This document shows positions 30,947 through 43,695 of a stretch of 64,000 bases of DNA, piece after piece. Source of the DNA: Periplaneta americana (Eukaryota > Arthropoda > Insecta > Blattodea > Blattidae); the NCBI RefSeq assembly GCF_040183065.1, contig NC_091125.1, forward strand, positions 128,715,621 through 128,779,620. Direction: 5' to 3'. Under the pieces are notes generated by a model. That model had not been told where the DNA came from and did no database searches. It worked only from the letters and a program-made list of their open reading frames with translations. Position 1 is the stretch's first letter; the number at the start of each line of letters is the position of its first letter. Both the position numbers and the translations under genes were made by a program.

Positions 30947-31751
30947 CAGGGGCGATTTCTCAGGGCATGCTATGCTTGCTGTGCAAGCCCAATATTTATT
31001 TCTCAAAATGGGATTAGATACATTAAAATTTATTTTTATTTTTGGAATATTGTATAGGCGTAATACCATCCACAGGTTGCACACCGCAAGTATTGCAACG
31101 CTTGCTCGTTTCTCAGAGCTACAGTAAAGACGTAGAAACAGTGAGAATATGATGCGCGTGAAGTGCCTTCCTCCTTAGTCCGTCCTAGGCGCACATGCTT
31201 CTGTTATGTGTTGTTTGAAGCTCTGGTCCGAGAGCTACACCAACGACTATTTAACGTTACACAGACCAGTATTGACAGAGGGAATGTGCTGTGATCTGCG
31301 AGTGCAATGTAATTGTATGAGCAGAATGCATGTGTTAGCTGCTGCATGTATTATTAATTCTTAAACACTAATTTGAAGTATTGCAATGAGTTCGGAATTG
31401 TGTGTTATTGAAAACTTATTATTAAATCCATTTTCCCGAAGGACTATTCAAGAGAAGACAGACATTATAGAGAATATGTGCGCTCATTCAGTGAAGCTCA
31501 ATACAACAATATGCATTGGTTGGCATGGTCGAAAAAAACTAAATAAACTGTTGGTCATGTTTGTTATATTATATCGAACTTCTACATCTGATAAGCGAAT
31601 ATGATCCATGACTCATAATGATTTCATAATTATAAAATAAATTATTTATGTGGGTCTGATTATTTTTATTAATGATGAATTATTATATCCTCCCATCTTC
31701 CTCTATGAATAAAAGAGCAAGCCTAACTTTCGTGACTAGCATTCGCCCCTG
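30947..31751 (+). mobile_element. hAT transposon derivative with perfect 8-bp duplication
   Basis: ATGTATGT flanks the element exactly (30939-30946 and 31752-31759). The tips are CAGGGGCGATTTCTCAGGG and, on the other strand, CAGGGGCGAATGCTAGTCAC. 805 bp. The interior retains the N-terminal part of a ZMYM-type hAT transposase. Confidence 0.87.
31386..31604 (+). pseudogene. ZMYM/TTF-type hAT transposase N-terminal fragment
   Basis: A 72-codon frame reads IENLLLNPFSRRTIQEKTDI, then GWHGRKKLNKLLVMFVILYR. The end matches the TTF-type zinc-finger start of ZMYM1-like hAT proteins (usually KLNKL.CWPCLLF), but the Cys residues are lost. It sits inside the hAT derivative; the catalytic part is deleted. 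Confidence 0.6.
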
Positions 31752-31759
31752 ATGTATGT

Positions 31760-32434
31760 ATAAAGAAATACTGATACAACAGTACTTTCTTTACTGCGAC
31801 AATCACCATACTATGTTGCTGTGTAAGAAAATACTCTTCAGTTTTGTGGTGTTGCTGTAAATTTACCAAAAGAATAAACAAGACAAAAATTCACTTTCAA
31901 AATGCTAATTTAAAAAGAACAAAGAACTTAAGCTAAGTAGAAAGGATAAGCAGAGAGTAGATGAACATCCTCGTTCACAGGCCTACAGGAGGCAATTATA
32001 TAATTTGGGGGGGGGGGGGGAATACACACTACAACACACTACAATACATTTCAAGATAGACCTCATTAGGCAGTTATGTCTAACGATTTTAAATGAACAA
32101 TTAAAATAAAAAATTAATGACACTAAGGTCGATATATTTTAAAAAATTTTTTTCTTCCAAATATGGAAATTAAATTACTTACCATGTAGCACTCAAATTT
32201 TTCAGATATATGTTGAAATAGAAAGATTTCAACATTTCGAAACTATTTATTAGTCTCGAATACATTATACTTTCATTAAGTACCAATATGCCAATAAGTT
32301 AGGCTTCCATATTCCAAATTCTGGAACTAGTGGACAGGCAAAACTGGGTGGTCATAAAGGCTTTATTTTGAACATTTAATTCAGAGATATGCAGGATCCA
32401 GTTTAGAAGCTAAGTACAAAGTATCTCCTGTGGA

Positions 32435-32465
<31 letters not shown>

Positions 32466-34724
32466 AAAAAAAAAAAAAAAAAAAAAGAAACATTTTTATA
32501 TGCATGTTTCTCTCTCAGTCTTTCGTAAAGGAAAGTAGATGCTCTGACATGATTTTATCTTAAAAATTTCAGGGTTTTGAACCTTGTTGCAACTGATACA
32601 CTTAACACTAAGCAAATGAAATAATTCGAAATCTATGTTGTAATGTATTGTTTGTTTATTCATTTATACAACCCTGTAATTCATTTATTCAAGCTGCTTT
32701 AAAGCTGCAATCAATAACAATTCGGGAATTAAATTAGAAAATTGCGAATTTCTTTTCTCTTTCGTTCTTTCAAATTTTGTTAAACAAATGCCATATTCGG
32801 GATTTGTGGATCATTGAACAGATTTTAAAATATACTGTAGTTTAGGTTTTTTGAACATAAACTTGCATTTCTTAAACTCGTGCAAAGGAAACCTGTCAAG
32901 TTATTGTAAGGATAAAAACCCAATCAATCTGATCACCAGAGTCTAGACCATCCAAACTTTCAGATCCAGTTTGCGTCATATATATTACGAATCATAATTC
33001 GTAACAATATACTACATGTAATGACAGATATTTTACAACTGTTAGAAACAGTTGTGGAATGGGGTAGAGGAGGACAAGTCCACAATCACCCGTAATAAGC
33101 TAAGATAAATTATTTGCTTTAGAATCTCACTAACTGCTGTGGTGCATATTATACAGAGAAATCTACTTAATTTCACGATCTTTTGTATTCTTCATGTGGG
33201 TCAGTATTATACAACAGCTTGAAGATGCATTCAAAATTACATCATATAAATCTTTACAAATAATATGTTATCTGAAACAGAAAAAACGATCTTTGATATG
33301 AACTATACCAGTTTTCAAGGCTTAATTATTAGTAGAAGGAAAGATTCCATTAACAATGGTTATTTCAACTTTCTCAGCCATGCACTTTCAGAGATAAATA
33401 GTGGTGTTGTGTACATAACTTGTGTGGTACACACCATGACAACTGGTAGTGTTTGTTTAAATATTGTTGTTGTTCTTGTTTTTTTTTAAATGGTCGGTAA
33501 TATGAACTCAGCTACTCAAAGTGTCATAAATCAGCATCAATTTCAAATAACACACGAGTGGCAACTTTATAAACATCCTCTCTCGGTGGTCGGTATTTGC
33601 AATAACATTCATTGCATTTCCAAAGTTTTGTGAATTTTAGCAAGTCAATTTTGCCTGACAGGGATACATTTATTTACCAGAAATATGTAGTAAATACAAA
33701 TGCTGTAATCATATTCAGTTAAAATTTCAATGATTTAAAAACTATGTGAAGAAATTTACATGAATTTGATGGAACAATTAGAGGAAACAGGAATATCTTT
33801 CAAAACCGTGTATGGTATCTAACGAGTTTTTTCCACTTAATCTCACTAGAGGTCTATTTTTAAAAAAAGTATGAACTAATGCTTAACAAGTCATAAAACT
33901 ATGTTCTTGTAAAATATGCTGCTATACTTTCTGTTTTACAAAGCATAACTATGCTCTAATATAAGTAACTTTTAAAAGTGACATTATAAAAACAAGTGAC
34001 GTCATCACAGTCGGCACTTCCTTTATAATGTATAAATATCTGAAGGCTATGAATATGATAGAAGGTTTTGGGTTATGCCCCAATGACGACCAATTGTTTG
34101 ATAAAAACTTGCATTGTTAGTAACCATATCTCGATTTAAAATGGCAACCAACGAAATCAAGCTGCTTTCCACAAGAAACGAGTTAGGAAAAGTTACGAAA
34201 TTATGTGCTAGTTGGAGCTATTAATGATACTGTCAAAAAACAAAATAAGCTGAAAATTGGAAAATATATTTATGAAATTATAAAAGCATATAGCTCGTTT
34301 GAAGGGGAATAATTTAATTTATTGTAAGGGATGTATTTTTATCAAACATCAGGGAAACAATTACTTATGATGAATACAAGTTAATACAAGACATATAGTG
34401 CACTTACTACAACATGTCTGCCATTACCACAGTATGTAACTCAAATGTTTTACTATATTCGAATTGATTCTGAAAACAGAAATTAATATGTTCTTTAGTC
34501 TACCTGTTAATACTATCGTACCTTCATTCTTATTATTACTTGATTGCATTCTGAAGTGGATAAATCACTTATATTGCAATATTAATTGAATTATCTTTGT
34601 TTGGGAGCAGTGAAGTTTATAAATTTATAATAATTTATGAGATTATAAATTTGCCATAACTGAGTTGACATATCAAATGAGTATTACGTGTAACTGTTTG
34701 ATTATTTTAATCAAATTACTCTAA
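31760..34724. other. Intergenic DNA without a recognised gene
   Basis: AT-rich. Contains a poly(G) run near 32008 and an A-rich tract at 32438-32487. No gene or transposon signature recognised. Confidence 0.5.
32438..32487. repeat. A-rich (A)nG tract
   Basis: Long A runs interrupted by single G residues; possibly the tail of an unrecognised retroelement. Confidence 0.7.
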
Positions 34725-34732
34725 TTGCTCAG

Positions 34733-35069
34733 CAGTGGTCGAATTAGAAATAAATTACTGCCGGTATGCACAGGCTTGTCGTGTGATAAAACTATTTTGG
34801 GGATTTCTTAAATAATACATTGCTTCCATGCGCGAACTAAATAACGTACTGTATAAGATATCACGTACTGTATAAGATATCACGCACTACTGCAGGAATG
34901 TCTAAGAGAAGGTATAGAGTATGATGACACTATTGGTTAGCGTAATTTATTGTATGATCAGCTTCACTAAATAAGTCAGTTTTAAATTTTTATTGATTAT
35001 ATGCTTTTTGGGATCTTATTTTACTTCTGGTATGCCATACTGTCCAATACTGGCCTAATTCGACCACTG
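34733..35069. mobile_element. hAT-type MITE
   Basis: Perfect 15-bp TIRs CAGTGGTCGAATTAG mark both ends. The 8-bp flanks TTGCTCAG (34725-34732) and TTGCTTAC (35070-35077) agree at six positions, an aged hAT duplication. Inside, a segment with CGTACTGTATAAGATATCA is duplicated in tandem (about 34844-34885). 337 bp. Confidence 0.75.
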
Positions 35070-35399
35070 TTGCTTACAGTATGTTAATATTTCTGTATAA
35101 TTTCAGTAATGTTCCCTACTGTACTTTGCTTCGGAAAATAATGGTTGTGCAGTCAAGCGTTAAGATTGTTGCCTGTGGATCGTGTACAACGAATTGTAAC
35201 TGAGACTAATCAAAATCAACTATATAAAATATAAACACTTTAATTATTATTTGTGAAAAAAATGCAGGTTATTAGATGCATTATTAGCTGCGTACAGAGT
35301 TTTTAACTTTTAAATGTCATTGTCTGAAAATCTGAAAAAATGTTTGTTTTTTTTTTCCCCTTGTACCCTTCATATTATGTATTCTGACAGCTTTGAAAA

Positions 35400-36215
35400 A
35401 TCATGGCGTAGAAAAGAAATGTATCAGGATATTAGCGAAGATAAGATTAGATAAAGAAGAAAATTCAGACTAGAGAGAGGCATAAAACAAGGGGAACCCT
35501 ACATCACCTAAGCTCTTCTATTGCCTTGTGAAAAAAAGTGTTCCAAAACATAAATGGCAATAATGGAATCAACACATGTGAAGAACAATAATACCTTACT
35601 CTTTGCTGATAATATTGCTTTGTTATCTACATCGACAGAAGAACTAGATACTACTATGAAGAAGTGTACAACAACAGCAGAAATGTAAAATTAAGATTAA
35701 ATCAGCAGAAGACAAAAGTAATGGCCAACAGCAAGAGAGTAAAAATTACAATAGATAATAATTAACTCGAATATGTGCAGGAATAAGATTTGTATTTTGG
35801 GCAGGTCGTATTCTTTAAGAACAGAACTGAAAAAGAAATTCACAGAAGTTATTAGGAATTTGTTAAAATTTTTGGAATTTGAACTTGACACTATCAGATA
35901 AACATTAAACCATGGAAATAGAGGAGAAATCATGAATAGCTGTATAGTTCCAATTTTTATTTGGTCTCTTAAAGAACGAGACATGCCAAGAAGGTGCTAA
36001 AGGAAAATGGAATAAAAATTCTGAACATATCACTAAAGGACAGAATATACAATGAAGACATGGGGAAAAGAAGACAACATAAAGATGTAGATGACGACCA
36101 CAAACCTTACAGGAAATGGACAGAAAATGTGATGTGGCAGGGTCATGAACAATGGATGTACAGGATAACAGCATAGGACCCAAGGACCGGCAAGAGGAAT
36201 GTGAGGGTAGAAAGG
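35400..36215 (+). pseudogene. RTE-like LINE relic
   Basis: Scattered in three frames: KNHGVEKKCIRIL, IKQGEP/SPKLFY (as NKGNPTSPKLFYCL), a YSLLI/LFADNIALLST block (the reverse-transcriptase FADD motif with Asp to Asn), then ILNISLKDRIYNEDMGKRR and a W-rich end. The order matches the thumb and C-terminus of insect endonuclease-reverse transcriptases. Many stops and a large deletion show it is old. Confidence 0.65.
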
Positions 36216-36301
36216 TGTGATTAAACAAGAATTTCAGCAGTCAGAGGTCAACTGCAAAAGACCCCCATTTGTGGAAGTGTTTGTAAAACGACTTACTATT
36301 A

Positions 36302-36446
36302 TCGTGCCACAAGATGGCAGAGAAATGTTCTAGATGGGGTGGGGGGGGGGGAAGCCATAGTGCATGTGCATAATATTGTTGATCGTAATATTGCACGGCT
36401 TCACCTCGCTCTGTCTAGAATATTTTTCTGCCATCTTGTGCGTGAC
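36302..36446. mobile_element. Palindromic MITE with central poly(G)
   Basis: GTGCCACAAGATGGCAGAGA...TCTAGAT on the left pairs with TCTAGAATATTTTTCTGCCA...GCGTGAC on the right. The centre includes a run of G near 36340. About 145 bp. Confidence 0.6.
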
Positions 36447-36564
36447 AACAGTACAACTACATAAATTAAAATTTGTACACGGAACTCTTTTTAGATGACT
36501 ATCTGGGAGTTGTCTTTTTTGTTAGTCACCTTGCTAAACAAGAGGTCCTTGTCCAATTTGGAAC

Positions 36565-36777
36565 TTTGCAGAGGTGAACGATCATCCAAACAATATAGGG
36601 ATATTGTGTGGTCAGTATAATGATGCTATAGCTGGTCATGCAACGGGATTTCACTACCTCTTACAGCTCCCCAAATTCATCACAATGCTGGATGGGCAGT
36701 CGTAACTAAACTAGCACTCATTCTGTAATGCAAATCCAGGCATGACATCTTGGACCACGATGCTAAAGTGTGGGACA
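36565..36777 (-). mobile_element. tRNA-derived SINE, family E, old copy
   Basis: Matches the family E copy at 52658-52999 segment by segment (GATCATCCAAACAATA..., CACAATGCTGG, CTGTAATG, GGACCACGATGC) with many changes. Borders approximate. Confidence 0.55.
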
Positions 36778-39052
36778 ATTTAGGACTTTATAGGCTAATA
36801 TTTGTAACTCATAAGTACATATGCATATGATAATGTCTCTGGAAGTGTATGGTTCAGAAAATTGAAACGAACTTCGCTAATATAATCTCTCCTCTTATTT
36901 TTAATTTCACTTTGAAAACTTGTATGTACAAACTGAACAATTATCTTTCTGTTTTAAATAATATTTACTCACTTGTGCATGCATCTTTAAGAAGCTTCAA
37001 AATCTCTAAAAACAATATCTTAAAATGATGATCCATATGAGAAATATAAGAGGTCGCAAAGTTCAGTATGCCACCCTGTCTTATTTTCACGAAATAATTT
37101 TAATGCTGGCTCTTCACCTTCCATCCCTCAACAAGTACACAGTATACAAGGCTAGGGCTCTAATCACTGCATCCACATGTTATTACAATCACATTCATAT
37201 AATATATATCAATATAATAATAATAATCATCTTTTGTATGTATACATAATCATATCATGTGGATATAATATGCAAGTATGCTACAACAAATAAGAAACAA
37301 ACCTAAACTAAAATAAACACTTGCTTTGCAAGTAATGCAACAACTAAGGAAAAACAGCTTTCCTATTATGGAAATAAGGTACAATGAGTTTCTCAAAGGC
37401 TGATGTTAACAGCCTATGAACTTTATATAATATTGCTCAACAAGAAATAGAATCTAAACACAAAAGAAGCTTCTGGCAGGAACAACTCTCCTCGACTAGA
37501 TCACCAGAGTACACCTCAGCGTACCCTATACCAAAAGCTCCTACAACATGATACAGAAATCAGAGGCCTATTATTCAATGGCATCTGTACTCATAGAGTT
37601 TTCCATTTCAATCTACTCCAGCTACACATTTCAGACACTAACAACATTATATATATAAAAAAACCTATTCATCATAAAAGTTTTTGGTTTGTACAGTTGT
37701 ACATACTTTGCTACTTTTTTAATAAAACGTGGTCCAGTCATTAATGAACAAATAGTATACAGCAGGTCTGGTACTCAGAACCGCACATTTAAAGCTAGTT
37801 GCATCAGTCAACATTGCAGGGACACACTGAAAGATAACATGTACGAAAGGTGATCCCAATCTATCAATTCCTTGGCAGGAAGTGTTAGGCCCACTAACGG
37901 TCACCCTGTACTGACATTGGTGACATTTCACTAAACGCCTTGCTTTCTACTGCACATGTATACAACATTAAGACATCGTTCAAATCTTTCATACACAAGC
38001 TGCATGTGGATAACGACTGGGAGTAACTGCGTAATCTCATCTGATGGCATGTGTACATATTTCTTATTACAAGGTATTTCAAATATTACATATGCATTTG
38101 CAGAAATGATGTTGTTTGAAGATTATGCCTTCATCGACAATTTCATATGCAATTTCACTTTGCATATGAATGCATATTTTGATGGAAAAAGATTCTGTAT
38201 TAACATTTTCCATTTTTTCTAAAAGAAAATTACGGTATGCCTTTTCATGCTTTTTAAAGGCCACATTGAGGAATCAATATTTTGTTTCAAAGTGATGGCT
38301 GTGAATTAAAGATCTTGTTTATTTTAGTATCTGATACCTACGTAAATTTGGTAACCTTACTCTTTTCTGTTTCTGTGATGTGTGTATAAATAATGTACTG
38401 TGACGACAAAAAATATTCACTGTATAAAATACCCTTTGGTAACAGATGCGGAAATTTCACAACAGAAAATTCATTAACATAATGTCTACAGTATTATAAT
38501 GATTACATTAATTGTAATTGTATATCTATAGTATACATTTTAGTGTTTGTTTCTGCATACATATATGGACTCTGCACATGACACTTCCACACAAGGTTTT
38601 TTCTTTATAAAGGAACTAAACAATTTTCCACGTCCCACATAAATATTGTAAAATGATAGTTACTTTATTTTCATATATCATGGAATTATCATTTGGTTGA
38701 ACCACTTTAAAGCTAAAGGTCTTCTATAGTTCCATATCTCGTTTTCTTTTAGAGAAATGCATTAAATCTGTGCAATAAACGTCTTTGAAAGTCTTGCAAG
38801 GGATATATATTACTTCGAAATACTGCCTGATGATACAGATTAGAGCAGAATAAAGTAACATAGCAGCTCTTGTAAATGTAGGATATGTTGGTAAAGATGA
38901 GCAGCAAATACAGAACGTCCCAACGAGCTTTGTGCCTGTCGGGTGCAAGCAGATGCTTCCCTGGCCATCTGCATGAAACCAGGCTATGTCGATACATTAC
39001 ATTCCCACATTAGAAACACTCGTGTAACTTGATACTGATTAATAAAAGCATG
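36778..39052. other. Intergenic DNA without a recognised gene
   Basis: AT-rich. Could include part of a long 3' UTR of the skywalker gene to the right, but no poly(A) site can be fixed. Nothing else recognised. Confidence 0.4.
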
Positions 39053-39690
39053 CACATAATTTTATTTTTAAGTGTATAGCCTACTAATCTGTGTTACAGA
39101 AGTTGTTCAAAATGGCAGAATCCTGCTGAAAATATCCGTATCATCTCTCATTATTTGTTAATTGTTAAAAAAATGGTGTGATACTTCTGAATTTACATTG
39201 TCTTAAAAGTATATGGGCTGTTACAGCACACCACACCCAAATTTTTTCATCATGCAAGGCAACTTCGTGAAATAACCGAGAATTGTCTATGCTCCAGTGA
39301 ACATATAAATTAAACCAAGCCTGATCCAAGAAAATAATTAAGTGCGGATAAATAGTACCGTCAGTAATATTCTGTAAAACCTATTTCCAAACTTACGTCG
39401 TCTTGTGGTTTTAATTTCTGGATTTCCAGAACATAATTCCAAATGTAATTCACGAAGTTCCCTTGTATGACGAAAAGTTGGGGTGTAGTGCGCTGTAATA
39501 TGAATAATAGGGTCCATATTTTTTCAAGATGCCGTAAATTCAGAGAAGTATAACACTCAAATACTTGCACCATTTTTTTTTTTTAACAATTAACCAATAA
39601 TGAAAGAGAATACGGATATTTTCAACAGGATTCTGTCATTTTGAATAACTCTTCTAACACAGAGTACACATTTAAAAATAAAATGATGTG
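39053..39690. repeat. Long inverted repeat (arms about 230-250 bp)
   Basis: The left arm (39053-39280) and right arm (about 39440-39690) are reverse complements along their length with small gaps. Matched stretches include GAAAATATCCGTAT, TTAATTGTTAAAAAAA, CTGAATTTAC and AACTTCGTGAA. The spacer is about 160 bp. Neither arm encodes a recognised protein. It could be a foldback transposon or two copies in opposite orientation. Confidence 0.8.
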
Positions 39691-40700
39691 CCGAAGTTTA
39701 TTACAGTTATTCTTTTCCAAAATTCTTTTATATTTTCATCTGTTTTCATTATAAGAAAACTATTAGAAAAACGTTGTTTGTTATTTGGAAGTAAAGAATT
39801 AACACATTTATTTTATAAAGTGAGCTAAGTGTACGATATTTACAAAAGAATTTCTAAAGGTTAAAAAAAAAAAAAAAAACTATATTTATTAATATTTTGC
39901 AGAAAATAAATGTCGAATTGAAGATTGAAAGATTACGATAAATTGCTAAAATGGCAAAATCAAGAAATATTATTTCGCAAGTTAGAAGAAAGACAAAATA
40001 TGAAAGAAGGTTCTGAAATTCTTTTATTAGCAGCAACAGCAAGACTGGACAGAGACTGCACACTAGATTAAAAAACAGATATTGGCCTAATAGGACTAAC
40101 AACAACATACAAAATATCACTGTTCTCCCTGATCATCTGAATTAAGTTCTTCAGGAAGACAATGTTTTTATTCTGGTAGACTGACTATTCTATTTCACCG
40201 GGTAAAGTTTCAAGTGCTCAAAGCACAAAATTCCATAAAATGATTGTGAATTAACTCGACACGTGGGAAAGTGTCATTGTGTTAGAGCTACTGTATGAGA
40301 CAGTACCAGTTAAAACTCGCTAAAATTCTTACTTTTTTTCATTCAGTTTTCTATGCACACATCCCCTAGTTCAGCATCTCAAGATGTAAGGTTATGCAGA
40401 TTACTACTATGTTTACAAATATAGGACATTCCTTCATTGAGAAATCAACCTGGCTCTATCTCAGTCAGCTCATGTAACAGATTTCAGTAGCATGTTAGAG
40501 CTTATTTGTTAGGGGCATAATAGTAAATTTTATCGTGAAGAAAATGCTTTCTTTCAGCAGAAAGAAAGGAAATAGTTCTCTTGTAGCCAAGTTATTTGAT
40601 TTCCACAGTCAAGGAATTCCCTTTATAATATATAAAAGCGTTGTATAAGTCATGAAAGTAAAAGAAAAGGTAGTATTTCATTGATTGAGGTTTTTCATGC
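39691..40700. other. Intergenic DNA without a recognised gene
   Basis: AT-rich, nothing recognised. Confidence 0.5.
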
Positions 40701-40704
40701 TGTA

Positions 40705-40716
40705 AAAGAAGAAGAA

Positions 40717-40753
<37 letters not shown>

Positions 40754-40761
40754 GCAGTGAA

Positions 40762-40805
<44 letters not shown>
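40705..40805. repeat. (GAT)n-(AAT)n microsatellite
   Basis: GAA/GAT repeats to 40753, a short gap, then AAT repeats to 40805, directly before a SINE. Confidence 0.9.
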
Positions 40806-40807
<2 letters not shown>

Positions 40808-41045
40808 GGTGCTAAACTACAAAGCTGAAGGTCGCAGGTTCGATTTCCGATGGAATCCTGGGATTTTTTCAATGGAGTTAATCCTTCTGGCTGACTATAG
40901 CTCTTAACAGAAATGAGTACCTGGGAACTTTCCTAAGAGTGAAAGTTAGCAAGCTCGTAGGACTGACATCCCTACTGCTATTGACTGCCAAGGTGGGAGC
41001 CTTAACCTTCCACTACCCTGAGGGCCTCCATGACCTATAATAATT
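40806..41045 (+). mobile_element. tRNA-derived SINE, family F
   Basis: GGGTGCTAAACTACAAAGC is followed by the B-box GGTTCGATTTCC and a body (TACCTGGGAACTTTCCTAAG ... GAGGGCCTCCATGACC). No duplication found, so ends are approximate. Confidence 0.6.
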
Positions 41046-42777
41046 GGGGTAACTAATATAAAAATGAATGATAATGATGATGATGGATCTTTAATTCAGT
41101 AATCGCAAATTAATACCCAGAATGATATTACTGTAAGAAATATTTCAGAGATCTATTAGAAATCAGATACAGTACAGGGAAGTCCTAGACAGTTACCATA
41201 TCTGGGAGACCTAGAAACCAACTAACCAACACACACACACAGTTTTTTGCAAACAAAATTCTTTTCTAAAAATAATGAAAAGAGTAAAAAGGAACGAAAA
41301 TGTATATGCTACCTATATTCTTACTTTCAGATGAATATGGCTTTGCTGACTAAATTTTAATGGTACAGATTAATATCTAAAGTAGGAACAACATGAAATT
41401 ATTATAAGAATATCTTTGAATCACTGACACCGAGTAAAATCTGTCTCAAATGTCTTGTGTGTAATTGGTTAATAATAATTTGACACTTGTACCAAAAAGA
41501 AAGAAATAAAATTTAATTTAATTTTGATATTAAATACACATACATTAGTGGAACAAATATGTGAATTCTTGGAGTTTTAATGACATTTTGATTGTTTAAA
41601 TGCCAATTAAATTAATTAAAAAAGTAAAAATATCTCGCTAAAAGGATGGGGAGAGGAGAGGAAGGGAAAAAAGCAGTTAACAAAATGGAGTTAATGTAAA
41701 CTGATTAAATCAGCAAATACATTACTTGAATGTTACTATATTGTTACACATTTATTATAAGAACTAACTCTGCCAATTTAAAAATATGTTTTCTTAAATA
41801 GTCGTTTGTAATTCAGTAATATTCTAATATGTTATGTTAGTCATGTTCTAATATGTTATCCGTGTTTATGTTATTTATCTAATTTAGTAGTACTAAGAAT
41901 GCATTAAATAATGTGAAGTTCTTGAATGTTCAATACTATATTATTTTACTCTGGATTACTTCATCATGAGCTGTATTGTTCATTTGATTTGACGAGATTA
42001 GTTTTGAAAAAAATAATACTTATCAAACAATAACTGAAACTCTTTCAAAGAATTTCCATCATGTAAATATATTTAAAAGAACTAGAAAATCAGTTATGAT
42101 AGAATTCAGTCTTAGCAATCAGCACCTGGACAAGCATCTACACGGGACTGAAATTTTGTCTTCACCAAATTTTTTTTTTACGTAAACGGGATGTATGGAG
42201 TTCTCATGCTGATCTGTAAGACCATTTCTCAGGATGACAACAATGTTTTGTGCAACTTGGTTGCAAGATGACAAATGATTTCGTTGTTATTGGCAAATAT
42301 TTTATATCTATCTGACAGATACATAGGTATGTCTATAGCTATGATTGACGATCAGTATTAAGAATGATTGCAATGAGTGATGTTAGTAAAAAGAAGTGGC
42401 TGGTTTCTATATTATCCCCAGATGTGGTGACAAAGACCTCTCTGAACTATGCTAATCTGATAATCTGAAATTCCATTTCTGAGATAGAGGTACCTGTAAA
42501 ACGGAATTTGTTATTCCTGAAGATAAGGGAAGATATTATCAGAATTGAATTTTAATGCATGTAGGAAATGACATAAATTTTGCCTGGATACTATTCAGTT
42601 AGAGCTGTTTTTCTTTTGTGTCCTGTAGATATACGGTACAGAATTTCTGGCTTTTGTTCTCTTTTGAAGGAAGTCATAGTAGAGATTTTCCAAGTAAACT
42701 GTGCCAAATATTTCACACATGACTTTTCAGCTAAGATAGTGGAGAAAATAAACTAATGCATATATAATGTGTGTATG

Positions 42778-42832
<55 letters not shown>

Positions 42833-43553
42833 CTTGCTTTTATACTCTTCACAGAAATGAAAAAAATTAGGTCAAACATCGTTATAAATGGCGAGAAAAC
42901 TTAAATTTCTTTACGAATCATCTTCCATTTCACTAAAATGTCTACAGTAGCATGAACCGTGGCATGAGGTATAAAAATCTCTCTCAAAATTCTCTTCAGA
43001 AGTAGGATAAAACAAAACTTAGATTATACATACAAAATATTTCTTAAATTGAGTACTAAACAGAAATATAAAAAATTTTAATCATACGATGATTGTAGAG
43101 ATGGCACTGAAAATGCATATACTTTGACTGTCTTAAGAAGACCTAAGATAAATAAAATTAAACACAAAAATTGTTTCGTGAACTTAACATCACAGAAAAA
43201 ATATACACAAATGTACAAAATAATAATAATAAAATATTTAAAAGAATAAGTAAGAATTATCGCTTATTAACTTCTTCATTTTCATGATATATGAAGGCTC
43301 GAAACATGGTAGTAATCTGCACACATGGAATTCTTTAATCTACTATCTGTAATAAGAAATATGTCACAAGATCTCATGGAATGCAAGGCTCCAATGTTTG
43401 TCTTTGCTATACCTTAATCTTCACCTGAGATCAGAATCTAACTTACAACTTACATGACATGAATATACAATGTCAGAATGTGCTGTAAGCACGCAAGTGA
43501 GTGAATGCATGAATAGAGTGAGTGAATGTGTGAATGAACAGGAGCAACTGAGA
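41046..43553. other. Probable 3' UTR of skywalker and intergenic DNA
   Basis: Downstream of the skywalker stop on the - strand. Several AATAAA-like signals on that strand (for example TTTATT at 41751-41756) are possible; none can be chosen. A (TG)n-(TA)n tract is at 42767-42831. Confidence 0.35.
42767..42831. repeat. (TG)n-(TA)n microsatellite
   Basis: Short TG repeats followed by more than twenty TA units. Confidence 0.92.
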
Positions 43554-43695
43554 TTAGGCTCCATTAAAGCCATACACCTCAAGAACTCGGATCTCGAAGT
43601 CTCCATTTTCGCAGAGTGGTGGATTGTTGAATGTCAAACATCGATCTGTCTTGCCATACCGAATATTTTCATCCATCCAAATGGCTTGTCCCTCC
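43554..43695 (-). CDS. sky: sky last coding exon: end of TLDc domain
   Basis: 142 nt: completes the split Gly, then [20 protein letters not shown] to EVYGFNGA and TAA at 43556-43554. Acceptor ...gtgtttcAG. Confidence 0.95.

Noticed and set aside
35905-36228. 107-codon - strand open frame
   Set aside because: Antisense of the RTE-like LINE relic.
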